A stretch of 51,116 nt of DNA from Dehalococcoidia bacterium (GTDB taxonomy: Bacteria; Chloroflexota; Dehalococcoidia; DSTF01; WHTK01), in the NCBI GenBank assembly GCA_009377745.1, contig WHTK01000023.1, positions 1,796-52,911 on the forward strand. Reading direction: 5' to 3'. A program made the translations under genes and the position numbers. Position 1 is the first letter of the stretch. The number at the start of each line of letters is the position of its first letter. Shown piece after piece: positions 38,460 through 46,933 of this stretch. A model generated the notes under the pieces. It did not search any database. It had not been told where the DNA came from and saw only the letters and a list, made by a program, of their open reading frames with translations.

Positions 38460-39650
38460 CTACCCGTAAAGGCTGGGCTGATCCCCGCGCGGGCCGATGG
38501 TCTGCATGTAGGCCTCGAAGTTGCGCTTCGTCTCGCGCAGGTTGTCGCCGCCGAACTTGTCCAGCACGGCGTCCGCCAGCACCATCGCGACCATCGCCTC
38601 GCCGATGACGCCCGCCGCCGGGACGACGCAGACGTCGGAGCGTTCGTAAAAGGCCAGCGTGACGTCGCCGGTGATCAGGTCGGCGGTGGGCAGGCGGCGC
38701 GGCATCGTTGAGAGCGGCTTCAGCGCGCCGCGGACTACGACCTCTTCGCCGTTCGTGATCCCGCCTTCGAGGCCGCCGGCGCGATTGCTGGCGTGTTCCC
38801 AGGGCCTATCGCCCCACTCAGAGCGCGGCGTCAGCACATCGTGCACCTGCGAACCGGGCAGGCTCGCAGTCGTGAAGCCGCCGCCGATCTCGACGCCCTT
38901 AACGGCCTGGATGCTCATGACGGCCTGGGCCAAGAGCCCGTCCAGCTTGCGGTCCCACTGGATGTGGCTGCCGAGCCCGATCGGCACCTTGCTGGCGCGC
39001 ACCTCGAAGACGCCGTTGATCGTGTCCAGCGCCTCCTGGATTTCATCGATGCGGGCGATCATCCGCGCTTCCGCCTCCGGGTCGGCGCAGCGCACCGGCG
39101 AGGCTTCGATGCGGTCCCAGTCCAGAGGCTCTGGCGGGTTGGCGCGCACCTCGCCGACCGACAACACATGGCTGTTGATCCCGACGCCGAACTCCTCCAG
39201 CAGCCGTCGCGCGATTGCCCCTACCGAGACGCGGGCGGCCGTCTCGCGGGCGCTGGAGCGCTCCAGGATCGGACGTACGTCATCGAGGCCGTACTTGACT
39301 GCGCCCGCCAGATCGGCGTGGCCGGGCCGCATCGCCGTCAGCCGCTCGACTTCCGCCTCGACGGGGTCGACCGCCATGCGCACCTGCCAGTTGGCGTTGT
39401 TCCAGTCCTTGTTCTCAATCCGCAGGCCGATAGGGCTACCCATCGTCAGCCCGTGACGCACACCGCTGACGATCTCGGCGAAGTCGGTCTCAATTTGCTG
39501 GCGCTTGCCGCGGCCATAGCCCTGCTGCCGCCTGCGCAAGTGCTTGCCGATGTACTCCTCCGAGATCGGTAGCCCCGCCGGCACGCCCTCGACGATGATC
39601 AGCAGGCCCTTGCCGTGCGATTCGCCAGCGGTCAGAAAACGGAAGTGCAT
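38460..39650 (-). CDS. aroC: Chorismate synthase
   Basis: A 396-residue chorismate synthase, which converts 5-enolpyruvylshikimate-3-phosphate to chorismate with reduced FMN. FLTAGESHGKGLLIIVEGVPAG opens the protein. RRQQGYGRGKRQQIETD, RPGHADLAGAVKYG (about residue 113) and the ARETAARVSVGAIARRLL block are the family signatures, and GGITNGEEVVVRGALKP follows. GGAGGAGCTAGAGGA before the ATG is a strong ribosome binding site. The upstream gene ends four bases before the start. It belongs to the aroE-unknown-aroC-aroKB operon. Confidence 0.96.
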   Translation of the reverse strand: MHFRFLTAGESHGKGLLIIVEGVPAGLPISEEYIGKHLRRRQQGYGRGKRQQIETDFAEIVSGVRHGLTMGSPIGLRIENKDWNNANWQVRMAVDPVEAEVERLTAMRPGHADLAGAVKYGLDDVRPILERSSARETAARVSVGAIARRLLEEFGVGINSHVLSVGEVRANPPEPLDWDRIEASPVRCADPEAEARMIARIDEIQEALDTINGVFEVRASKVPIGLGSHIQWDRKLDGLLAQAVMSIQAVKGVEIGGGFTTASLPGSQVHDVLTPRSEWGDRPWEHASNRAGGLEGGITNGEEVVVRGALKPLSTMPRRLPTADLITGDVTLAFYERSDVCVVPAAGVIGEAMVAMVLADAVLDKFGGDNLRETKRNFEAYMQTIGPRGDQPSLYG

Positions 39651-39654
39651 TCCT

Positions 39655-40278
39655 CTAGCTCCTCCTCGGCGCGCCTTCGCTCCAGGGCAGCGGCTCCACC
39701 GCCTGGAGCGCGTCCGAGCCCCCTTCGGCGAAGCGGCCCTCGTTCAGGGTGATGAAGTCCGGCGCCGCCGTCTCCTCCCAGTCGATATGCTCAACCAGGC
39801 TCCGCTCAACGCGCGTACTCAGGATACAGCGCGATTCCGGCCGGCCGCTGGCGTCTCGAAAGGAAGTGTATACGTCGATCTGGACGTGGTCGAGCTTCAC
39901 ATTGGGGATGTCGTAGAGCAGCATCTCCGCCAGCTTGAGCGTGATCTTCATGCCTTCTGTCAGCGGGCTGCTGGTCTCGACGCGGCGGCCGTTGACCAGC
40001 GCCGATTCGCCCTCCGCATTGCAGCCAACGTGGACGCCATCGGCCGTGACGTCGATTAGCTCCACCGTCTGAACGCCGTGCCAGAGCAGCGCCGGCGTGC
40101 CCCGGGGTACCCGCTGCGTGTGCCAGGCCTCAATCTCGTTCTCGACCAGCGTCCGGATTGCATCGAGGTCGCCCTCTTGAACCAGGCCGCGCCAGTGCAT
40201 CTGGGCGCGCGTCTCCTGGATGATCACGTAGGACGTGAACAGCAGGATGATGACGATGATCAGGATGCCCCACTCCAT
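39655..40278 (-). CDS. Membrane-anchored protein of unknown function in the aro operon
   Basis: A 207-residue protein with one N-terminal membrane helix (ILIIVIILLFTSYVII, residues 5-20) and a soluble domain of about 180 residues. The soluble part has beta-rich blocks (TPALLWHGVQTVELIDVTAD, HVGCNAEGESALVNGRRVE, LDHVQIDVYTSFRDASGRPE) and a short acidic tail. I do not recognise a family. It sits between aroE and aroC with tight spacing to aroC, so it is co-expressed with the shikimate genes, but nothing in its sequence suggests an enzymatic step of that pathway. The start ATG 40278 lies behind AGGTAGGG. Confidence 0.7.
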   Translation of the reverse strand: MEWGILIIVIILLFTSYVIIQETRAQMHWRGLVQEGDLDAIRTLVENEIEAWHTQRVPRGTPALLWHGVQTVELIDVTADGVHVGCNAEGESALVNGRRVETSSPLTEGMKITLKLAEMLLYDIPNVKLDHVQIDVYTSFRDASGRPESRCILSTRVERSLVEHIDWEETAAPDFITLNEGRFAEGGSDALQAVEPLPWSEGAPRRS

Positions 40279-40305
40279 CGGGCCCTACCTCCCCACCCGT
40301 CCCCC

Positions 40306-40337
40306 GGGCATACGGGCAAGCGGGCAAACGGGCAGGA
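40306..40337 (+). repeat. Octamer tandem repeat (GGGCAWRC) in the aroE downstream gap
   Basis: Four consecutive octamers GGGCATAC, GGGCAAGC, GGGCAAAC and GGGCAGGA occupy the gap between aroE and the membrane-anchored unknown. It is the same family as 11043-11074 and 41262-41297. Confidence 0.8.
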
Positions 40338-40396
40338 GCAAGCCCCAACCTGTTAGCCGGGTTTTCGAGTAGATGAACAGATTTATAAGTCGCACC

Positions 40397-41257
40397 CTAG
40401 TCCTTGATCCCGAGCGCGCCTTTGGCGGCGCGTCGCATTATGTCTACTGATGGCTCGCGTCCCGTCCAGAGCTCGACGCAGCGCACGCCCTGGTAGATCA
40501 GCATATCCAGCCCGGCGATCGGCCTGGCGCCGGCCTCCCGCGCTTCAAGCAGCAGTGGCGTCTCCAGCGGCCGGTAGACAAGGTCGAAGACCCAGACGTC
40601 CTCCTTCAAGTCGCCGGTCCGCAAGGGCGACAGCTCGAGCGCCGGCCCACCCTGCATACCCACCGAGGTCGTGTTGACGATCAGGTCCGCGTCCCGGCAG
40701 GCCTTCGTCACGCTCTCGTCCTGCCAGCCCAGCGCCTCAATCGGCACGGGGCGCGGCGATGTAGCCTCGGCGTGCTCCAGGGTCGTCTTCAGGCGCTCCG
40801 GCGACCGGTTCGCCATCGCCAGCGAGACGACCCCTGCCTCCGCCAGCGCATAAGCCACGGTGTGCGCCGAGCCCCCGGCGCCGAGGATCACGGCGTGCAT
40901 GCCCGCCGGGTCGCAGCCGCCTTCCCTAAGCGACCGGATGAAGCCGTACTGGTCCGTGTTATGGCCCGTCAGACGGCCGTCAGCCTTCGTGATGCAGTTA
41001 ACCGCCCCGATTGCCTTGGCCGTGGGCTCGATGGCGTCCAGGAAGGGCTGCACGGCCTCTTTGTGCGGCACCGTCACGCTCATGCCCAGTGTCTCCGGCT
41101 CCTGGCGCAGCCGCGCCACCGCCGTGCCCACGTCCTCGGCGGGCGTCAGCCATGCCTCGAAGGTCGCATCGATACCCATTGCGGGGAAGGCGGCGTTGTA
41201 GATCACCGGCGATAGCGAATGCGCGATCGGGAAGCCGATTATCCCCAGCCTGTTCAT
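40397..41257 (-). CDS. aroE: Shikimate dehydrogenase
   Basis: A 286-residue NADP-dependent shikimate dehydrogenase. LGIIGFPIAHSLSPVIYNAA binds the substrate, VPHKEAVQPFLD near residue 63 carries the catalytic Lys, NTDQYGFIRSL near 91 and AVILGAGGSAHTVAYAL near 119 form the nucleotide fold, and NTTSVGMQGGPA follows near 195. I take ATG 41257 as the start because the residues after it match the family N-terminus. A longer in-frame version from 41287 would translate an octamer repeat into MPVCPYARIT. No clear ribosome binding site precedes either, which is notable given the repeat in the leader. Confidence 0.94.
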   Translation of the reverse strand: MNRLGIIGFPIAHSLSPVIYNAAFPAMGIDATFEAWLTPAEDVGTAVARLRQEPETLGMSVTVPHKEAVQPFLDAIEPTAKAIGAVNCITKADGRLTGHNTDQYGFIRSLREGGCDPAGMHAVILGAGGSAHTVAYALAEAGVVSLAMANRSPERLKTTLEHAEATSPRPVPIEALGWQDESVTKACRDADLIVNTTSVGMQGGPALELSPLRTGDLKEDVWVFDLVYRPLETPLLLEAREAGARPIAGLDMLIYQGVRCVELWTGREPSVDIMRRAAKGALGIKD

Positions 41258-41261
41258 GGTG

Positions 41262-41332
41262 ATACGGGCATACGGGCATACGGGCATACGGGCATGGGCT
41301 CCTGTGCCAGTATGCAGGTATGCCCGTATGCC
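41262..41332. repeat. Octamer tandem array with inverted partner at the aroE start
   Basis: Four octamers, three exact GGGCATAC and a last GGGCATGG, span 41266-41297. GGTATGCCCGTATGCC at 41317-41332 is their inverted complement. The array fills the gap between mltG and aroE and overlaps an in-frame upstream extension of aroE. On the coding strand each unit contains an ATG, in successive reading frames because eight is not a multiple of three. Confidence 0.9.
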
Positions 41333-41338
41333 AGCGTC

Positions 41339-42421
41339 CTAAGGCTGGTACTGCTCGACGAAGCTCTGGTGCTCTGCAAACGTCTCCGAGAAGGCGTGGC
41401 TGCCGTCGTTGCGCGCCACAAAGAAGAGGTGCTTCGTCGGCGCGGGCCGGATCACGGCGATGATCGAATCGATCCCGGGGTTGGCGATCGGGCCGGGGGG
41501 CAGTCCCCGCTTCGTGTACGTATTATAGGTGGAGTCGAACTGGAGGTCTTGCAGGCTCAGCGCCCGCTTCCAGTAGCCGAACTCGACGATGTTCCCCGGC
41601 CGCGCCGCTATCGCGTACTGCACCGTTGGGTCTGCCTGCAGCGGCATATCGATCTTCAGCCGGTTGCGGTACACGGCGGCGATCAGCGGCCGCTCTTCCG
41701 GCAGCACCACCTCCCGCTCGACAATCGACGCCAGGATCAGCACCTCGTGCACCGTCAGGCCCTGCGCTCTGGCTTCGGCCCGTAGCTCCGGTGTCAGCCG
41801 GTCGGAGAGCGTCTCCATCATCGTCAGGACAACCTCGTTAGGGCTGACGCTGCGGCTGAAGCTATAGGTCGCCGGGTAGGTGTAGCCTTCAAGGGTCGCC
41901 GCCTTGGGCCGGCTCGATAGCAGGTCGGCGTCGATGGCCGTCCCCTGGGTCGCGATGGCGTTGACGGCCTGCAGGAAATCGCCCGCCTTGACGACGCCGC
42001 GCCGCTCCAGCAGGTTGCCGATCTCCTCCAGCCGCATACCCTCCGGCACCGCCACGATCCGCGCCGATGTTAGCCCGTCGCGGATGCGCATCACGGCGTC
42101 GAGGGTGGCGGTGCCGGGCACGAATTCGTACTCGCCGGCCGCCAGGTTGCGCTCGGCGCCGGTGATCTTCGCCAGGCGCTGGAAGGAGGAGGCGCTATCG
42201 ATGATCTGCGCCGCTTCGAGGCGCTGTCCGATCGCCGCGGCGTTGTCACCCGCTTCGACCATGATGAACACCGGCTCCGCGTCCGCGGCATGCGCCAGAC
42301 GCAGCCCGTTGCGCGGCACCGACGCTGGCGAGCTGGCGATCACATACGCAGCGCCGCCAAGAAGGGCGGCGAGCGCGAGGCCCACCAGGGCAGAGCTGAT
42401 GAAGTTATTTCCCGTCACCAT
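41339..42421 (-). CDS. mltG: Endolytic transglycosylase MltG
   Basis: A 360-residue YceG/MltG-family protein that cleaves nascent peptidoglycan strands. An N-terminal membrane anchor (FISSALVGLALAALLGGAAY) is followed by a LysM-like subdomain (GDNAAAIGQRLEAAQII). The catalytic domain has ILASIVEREVVLPEERPLIAAVYRNRL (catalytic Glu near residue 228), DPTVQYAI, YNTYTKRGLPPGPIANPG and a final LFFVARNDGSHAFS. The ruvX-mltG order is common in bacteria. It starts 13 bases after the ruvX stop. Confidence 0.95.
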   Translation of the reverse strand: MVTGNNFISSALVGLALAALLGGAAYVIASSPASVPRNGLRLAHAADAEPVFIMVEAGDNAAAIGQRLEAAQIIDSASSFQRLAKITGAERNLAAGEYEFVPGTATLDAVMRIRDGLTSARIVAVPEGMRLEEIGNLLERRGVVKAGDFLQAVNAIATQGTAIDADLLSSRPKAATLEGYTYPATYSFSRSVSPNEVVLTMMETLSDRLTPELRAEARAQGLTVHEVLILASIVEREVVLPEERPLIAAVYRNRLKIDMPLQADPTVQYAIAARPGNIVEFGYWKRALSLQDLQFDSTYNTYTKRGLPPGPIANPGIDSIIAVIRPAPTKHLFFVARNDGSHAFSETFAEHQSFVEQYQP

Positions 42422-42434
42422 GAAGCGAGCCGCG

Positions 42435-42899
42435 TTATTCTAACGTATTCCGCCGCCGATCAAGAAAGGCCTGGAGGATAATCGAAGCGGCGAGAGCGTC
42501 CGTGTCCGCCTCGATCCGGCGCGCCCGCGGCCTGCGGCCCCGTCCCGAGGGATTGTGCTCGTCCGCGATCCGTCGCTGCGCCTCCTGCGTCGAGAGGCGC
42601 TCGTCCCAGAGATGCAGGGGCAGCGGCAGCCGCTCTTCCAGTGCCTTCGCGAACGCCTCCGTCGTCTCGGCCTGCGCGCCGGCAGCCCCACTCAGCGACA
42701 GCGGCAGCCCAACCACGATCTCGCCGACCTCATCGCCGGTCGCGATGCGGATGATCTCATCGATAGCGGCGCGCCGGTCGCGTCCATCGATGCTGTGCAG
42801 CGGCAGGGCAAAACGCCGGTCCGGGTCCGAGATCGCCACACCGATCCGGCGCTCGCCGACATCGAGCCCGAGGACACGCCCGCCGCCGATGTTCTCCAT
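42435..42899 (-). CDS. ruvX: Putative pre-16S rRNA nuclease / Holliday-junction resolvase-like protein (RuvX/YqgF)
   Basis: A 154-residue RNase H-fold protein. VLGLDVGERRIGVAISD carries the first catalytic Asp, IVVGLPLSLSG and WDERLSTQEAQRRI follow (catalytic Glu), and DTDALAASIILQAFL carries the last Asp. YqgF is needed for 16S rRNA 5'-end processing in E. coli. The ATG at 42899 is preferred over a TTG one codon earlier. It lies 16 bases from the alaS stop, in the conserved alaS-ruvX-mltG order. Confidence 0.92.
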   Translation of the reverse strand: MENIGGGRVLGLDVGERRIGVAISDPDRRFALPLHSIDGRDRRAAIDEIIRIATGDEVGEIVVGLPLSLSGAAGAQAETTEAFAKALEERLPLPLHLWDERLSTQEAQRRIADEHNPSGRGRRPRARRIEADTDALAASIILQAFLDRRRNTLE

Positions 42900-42915
42900 C
42901 AACCGGGCTTCCGGC

Positions 42916-45882
42916 TCAAGGAGCCTGGAGCTTCTCCTCGATTAGCTTGCGTCCCGCCGCCAGCGCCGCCTCGATCTTGCTGACATCGGTGCCGCCGCCC
43001 TGCGCCACCTCCGGCCGGCCGCCGCCGCCACCGCCCGCAACGCCCGCCGCCAGCTTGACGATCTCGCCCGCGGACACCTTGCGCGCCACGTCGGGCGTGA
43101 CCATCGCCAGAAACGCCGGCTTGCCGTCAATAGCGGCGGCCAGGAGCAGCACGGCGCTCTGGTAGCGCGATTTCAGCGCGTCGCCGGCCTCACGCATCGC
43201 GTCGCCACTCGACGCATCGATCCGATGCACGATCACCGCCGTCTCGCCGATCATCGTCGCGTCCACGGCCTGCGAGGCGTCTCGCGCCGCGCGCCGCTCT
43301 GCCGCCTGGAGCTGCTTTCGCAGCCGGTCGTTCTCCTCTTGTAGCGCCTCGATCCGCGACCCCAGCTCGCCCGGCGGCGCCTTTAGCATCAGGCTCAGAC
43401 CCGCGACCACCTCTTCGTGCTGGCGCAGACGCTCCGCTGCCGCCCGGCCGCTCACCGCCTCGATGCGCCGCAGCCCGGCGCCAATCGAGGTCTCAGCCGT
43501 GACGATGATCGTCCCCACGTCGCCGGAGGCGTGGACGTGGGTGCCGCCGCAGAGCTCGTGGCTGAAGCAGCGCTCGCCCGGCTCGATCTCGACCTGCTCC
43601 GGGTAGCAAACGCCGACGACCCGTACCTCGGCGGCGTACTTGTCGCCGAAGAAGGCCAGCGCGCCATCGGCGAGGGCGTCCTCATAGCGCTTGTAATCGA
43701 CGTGCACCGGCAGGTTCTCGCGCACCACCTTGTTGGCCAGCGACTCCACCTGCCTGATTTCGTCCGGCGAGAGCGCCTCCAGGTGGGTGAAGTCGAAGCG
43801 CAGCCGGTCCGGCGTCACCAGCGAGCCGGCCTGGCGCACGTGGCTGCCGAGGGTCTGGCGCAGCGCCGCGTGCAGGATGTGGGTCGCGGTGTGGTTGCGC
43901 ATCGTGTCACCGCGCAGGCCCTCATCGACCCTCGCCTCGACCGCGGCGCCGACGCTCAGGATGCCCGACTCCAGCCGCCCGACGTGGGTCGAGACGCCGC
44001 CTTCGCCGACGGCCTGCGTGTCTTCGACCACGAACCGGCCGCGCGGCTGCCCATTCGATTCCGCACCGGCCCAGCCGATCTCGCCCCGGTCGCCGACCTG
44101 GCCGCCGCCCTCGGCGTAGAAGGGCGTCTGGCTCAGCACCACCTCGACGCGGTGGCCCGTTGCTGCCTCCGCCGTCAGCGACTGCACCGGCTCCGTCCCG
44201 TCCAGGACGATAGCCACGACGCTGGCGAAGGCGCGCGTCGTCTCGTAGCCCAGGAACTCCGTCCGGTCGAGACCCAGCTCACCGTAGGTCTGAATCCGCG
44301 CCGAGTCGCCCTCGAAGCGCGTCGCAGCGCGGGAGCGCTGCCGCTGCTCCTCCATCAGCCTCTCAAACTCCGTAAAGTCGACCTCGAACCCGTGCTCGGT
44401 CGCCACTTCTTTGGTCAGTTCCATGGGGAATCCAAAGGTATCCCATAGCACAAAGGCTGTCTTTCCGGTCAGCTTAGGAGTAAGTTCTGCTGCCTCCTCT
44501 AATTTGGCTGAAGTATTTAGCCACCACTGCTTTCCAAGTAATTGTTCGTACTGTTCTACGAACGCTTCTTTAAGAGGTTCAGGGAGGGAGTTGGAGGACA
44601 TGAGGCCACCCAGGAAGTCTTCTTGTGACGCTCGGTATTGCCGCCACATCGGGTCTTTCGCCACTGTTCTAAAGTGCCTCCGGATAAGGTCAGCATATTC
44701 TGTCAACGACCCGAGAGCCGACCGGCCGTGGTTGAGTGTCCTGCTAAACCGCTCAGTCTCATCTCGCATTACTTGGGAGATGACGCCCGCATTCGCGACT
44801 AATTCCGGGTACTGCTGGTTCATTACCCCGCCGATGTAAACGCCCGCCCTCTCCAACAGGCCTTGAATCGGAAAGATACCGAAGGCGTAATAAATCGCCC
44901 TTCGAATGAGGCGCCTGAGAATGTAGCCACGTCCTTCGTTGGATGGCATGACACCATCGGAGATAAGAAAGGTTGCAGCTCGGCTATGTTCCGCCACGAT
45001 TCGCATTGCTCTGCGTTGGGCTTCTGTTGCGCTTTCATAGCGCACGTTGGTAAGCGTTTCGAGGCCCGCCAGGATCGGCTGAAACAGGCCCGTATCGAAG
45101 ATCGTCGGCGGTTCTTTCCATTCGTGAGGGTTGCCACGCCAGTCGATGCCGCGCTCCCACATGACGGGGCCGGGCCAGCGTTCGAGTCCACCGCCGGTAT
45201 CGACGTTGACCTGAGGCAGCGGCCGCCGGCTGCCATCTTCGTCCTGAAACAGCGTCATGAAGACGAGGTTCCATAGCTCGATGAAGCGGCCGCAGTCGTG
45301 GGTTGGCGGCGAGCAGCCGGGTTCGCCACAGCCCTGCTCGGGGCCGTAGTCGTAGTAGATCTCGGTGTTGGGGCCGCAGGGTCCGGCGCCGCCCTTGATC
45401 ATGAACCAGTAGTTCTCTGTTTCGTCAAAGCGCACTATCCGCTCGGCGGGTATGCCCTGCTGCCGCCAGAGATCGAAAGACTCATCGTCGTCCAGATACA
45501 CCGTGGTCCAGATGCGGTCCTTCCTCAGGCCCAAACCGTTGGGCGGCGCCGCCGTCAGCAGCTCGAAGGCCCAGGCGATGATCTCCGGCTTGAAGTAATC
45601 GCCGACGCTGAAGTTGCCCAGCATCTCGAAGAAGGTGCAGTGCGAGGCGTCGCCGACTGCCTCGATGTCGCTGGTGCGGAAGCACTTCTGGATCGAGGTC
45701 ATGCGCGGGGCGGGCGGCTCGGCCATGCCCATGAAGAACGGCTTCATCTGGTTCATGCCGGCGTTGGTGAAGAGCAGCGTCTTCTCCTCCGGCGGCGGGA
45801 TCAGCGACGACGACGGCACATGGCGATGCCCTCGCTCCGCGAAGAAGCGCACGAACAGGTCTCGAATTTCGGAGGACGTCAT
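42916..45882 (-). CDS. alaS: Alanine--tRNA ligase, with an insertion and an AT-rich central segment
   Basis: A 988-residue AlaRS, about 100 longer than usual. The class II catalytic domain (RFFAERGHRHVPSSSLIP, TNAGMNQMKPFF, CFRTSDIEAVGDASHCTFFE), the editing-domain zinc motifs HTATHILHAAL and ELCGGTHV, and the C-terminal DHHA1 domain (VAGGGGGGRPEVAQGGG) are all present. A cysteine-rich loop (GCGEPGCSPPTHDC) lies near residue 185. Between ERFSRTLNHG and KLTGKTAF about 65-70 extra residues are inserted (roughly 385-472). Bases 44405-45060, coding residues 275-493, are markedly AT-richer (43-45% GC by hand count for 44461-44580, against 72% at 43501-43560). This suggests recombination with a foreign allele. 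Confidence 0.95.
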   Translation of the reverse strand: MTSSEIRDLFVRFFAERGHRHVPSSSLIPPPEEKTLLFTNAGMNQMKPFFMGMAEPPAPRMTSIQKCFRTSDIEAVGDASHCTFFEMLGNFSVGDYFKPEIIAWAFELLTAAPPNGLGLRKDRIWTTVYLDDDESFDLWRQQGIPAERIVRFDETENYWFMIKGGAGPCGPNTEIYYDYGPEQGCGEPGCSPPTHDCGRFIELWNLVFMTLFQDEDGSRRPLPQVNVDTGGGLERWPGPVMWERGIDWRGNPHEWKEPPTIFDTGLFQPILAGLETLTNVRYESATEAQRRAMRIVAEHSRAATFLISDGVMPSNEGRGYILRRLIRRAIYYAFGIFPIQGLLERAGVYIGGVMNQQYPELVANAGVISQVMRDETERFSRTLNHGRSALGSLTEYADLIRRHFRTVAKDPMWRQYRASQEDFLGGLMSSNSLPEPLKEAFVEQYEQLLGKQWWLNTSAKLEEAAELTPKLTGKTAFVLWDTFGFPMELTKEVATEHGFEVDFTEFERLMEEQRQRSRAATRFEGDSARIQTYGELGLDRTEFLGYETTRAFASVVAIVLDGTEPVQSLTAEAATGHRVEVVLSQTPFYAEGGGQVGDRGEIGWAGAESNGQPRGRFVVEDTQAVGEGGVSTHVGRLESGILSVGAAVEARVDEGLRGDTMRNHTATHILHAALRQTLGSHVRQAGSLVTPDRLRFDFTHLEALSPDEIRQVESLANKVVRENLPVHVDYKRYEDALADGALAFFGDKYAAEVRVVGVCYPEQVEIEPGERCFSHELCGGTHVHASGDVGTIIVTAETSIGAGLRRIEAVSGRAAAERLRQHEEVVAGLSLMLKAPPGELGSRIEALQEENDRLRKQLQAAERRAARDASQAVDATMIGETAVIVHRIDASSGDAMREAGDALKSRYQSAVLLLAAAIDGKPAFLAMVTPDVARKVSAGEIVKLAAGVAGGGGGGRPEVAQGGGTDVSKIEAALAAGRKLIEEKLQAP

Positions 45883-45894
45883 GAGAAGAAAAGC

Positions 45895-46043
45895 CTGTAA
45901 GGACGCGGCTTTAGCTCCGTCCGTGGACGTGCGGCCACCTGGCGACGGTGGTTTTGCGCGTCCACGTGGCCTTTCTCGGACGGACCTAAAGGTTCGTCCC
46001 TACGCTGCGTATTGCCGGACGGAGCTAAAGCTGCGTCCCTACG
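45895..46043. repeat. Three copies of hairpin repeat D between alaS and the peptidylprolyl isomerase
   Basis: Copies at about 45895-45923, 45977-46004 and 46015-46043 share the pattern GGACG-n(4-6)-TAAAG-n-CGTCCCTACG, the first in reverse orientation and shorter. Each can fold into a stem of GGACG/CGTCC arms. GTGGACG at 45923 and CGTCCAC at 45959 add another inverted pair. The 193-bp gap 45883-46075 consists almost wholly of these units. Confidence 0.75.
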
Positions 46044-46075
46044 TCTCTCGATCACGTCCTGCAGCCCGGGAGCGT

Positions 46076-46891
46076 CTAGGATTCGCTGATCTCGATTGAC
46101 TGGACCTCGTCGCCGGAGCCGGTGGGCGTACGGTCGGTCACGTCCAGCAGGGACAGCCTGTCGAGCACATCCAGCCCGCCGACGACCTGCCCGAAGATCG
46201 TGTACTTGCCGTTCAGGGCCGGGTAGTCGCCGAAGGAGATGAAGAACTGACCGCCGTTGCTGTTTTCCGCTGAGCCGCCCATGCCCAGAGCGCCACGAGC
46301 GAAAGGCCGCGCCGTCTGCTCCTTCTTGATCGAGAAGCCCGGCGTGCCAAGACCGGTTCGCGTCGGGTCGCCGGCCTGGGCGTAGAACTTCGAGCCGTCG
46401 GGGTTCTTGACCAGCTCCATGAAGGGCGTGCCGCTGTAGTAGCCATCGCGCGCCAGGAAGACGAAGGCATTGACGGCTTCCGGCGCCGCCTGCGGATAGA
46501 GCTCGACGCTGATGTCGCCCTTCCCGGTCTTGATCGTCGCGGTATAGGTCTTGCTGGCATCGATCACCATCGGCGGCGGCGCGGTGTAGCGCTTGGCGAC
46601 GGCCGTGGAGACCGGCACAGCCGTACCCTCGGCGTTTACTTCGACCGGCACGTCCGGCGCTTCGTTGGCCTGGGCTATCGGTCCCTCGTTGGCATTGGGA
46701 GAGCTGATCACGCCCGGTAGCAGGCCGACGAGCATACCGACGACGAAGATGACGCTGAGGGCGATGAAGAGCTTGGGGTTGGTCAGGACCCGCAGAGGCC
46801 CCGGCAACTCCATCTTGAACTTGTCGATCTCTTGGCCGGGACGTTCACGGCGGCGGCTGCGGTTGGCGGGGAGCTGTCTACGGCGAGCCAT
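46076..46891 (-). CDS. Membrane-anchored cyclophilin-type peptidyl-prolyl isomerase
   Basis: A 271-residue protein with a basic N-terminus, one membrane anchor (LFIALSVIFVVGMLVGLLPG, about residues 38-57), a linker and a cyclophilin domain from about residue 100. GDISVELYPQAAPEAVNAFV, GYYSGTPFMEL, GALGMGGSAENSNGGQFFIS and YTIFGQVVGGLDVLDRLSLL match cyclophilins. The usual catalytic Arg of the FHR motif is replaced in this type (FMELVKN), as in many bacterial relatives. It should fold or chaperone proteins outside the membrane. It lies 42 bases downstream of truB. Confidence 0.92.
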   Translation of the reverse strand: MARRRQLPANRSRRRERPGQEIDKFKMELPGPLRVLTNPKLFIALSVIFVVGMLVGLLPGVISSPNANEGPIAQANEAPDVPVEVNAEGTAVPVSTAVAKRYTAPPPMVIDASKTYTATIKTGKGDISVELYPQAAPEAVNAFVFLARDGYYSGTPFMELVKNPDGSKFYAQAGDPTRTGLGTPGFSIKKEQTARPFARGALGMGGSAENSNGGQFFISFGDYPALNGKYTIFGQVVGGLDVLDRLSLLDVTDRTPTGSGDEVQSIEISES

Positions 46892-46933
46892 ATCTCCCTC
46901 AGTATACCAAGCGCCCTCTGAGGGACAAATCTA

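Noticed and set aside
41262..41332. CRISPR array
   Set aside because: The repeated unit is eight bases with no spacers, and no cas gene is present anywhere in the window.
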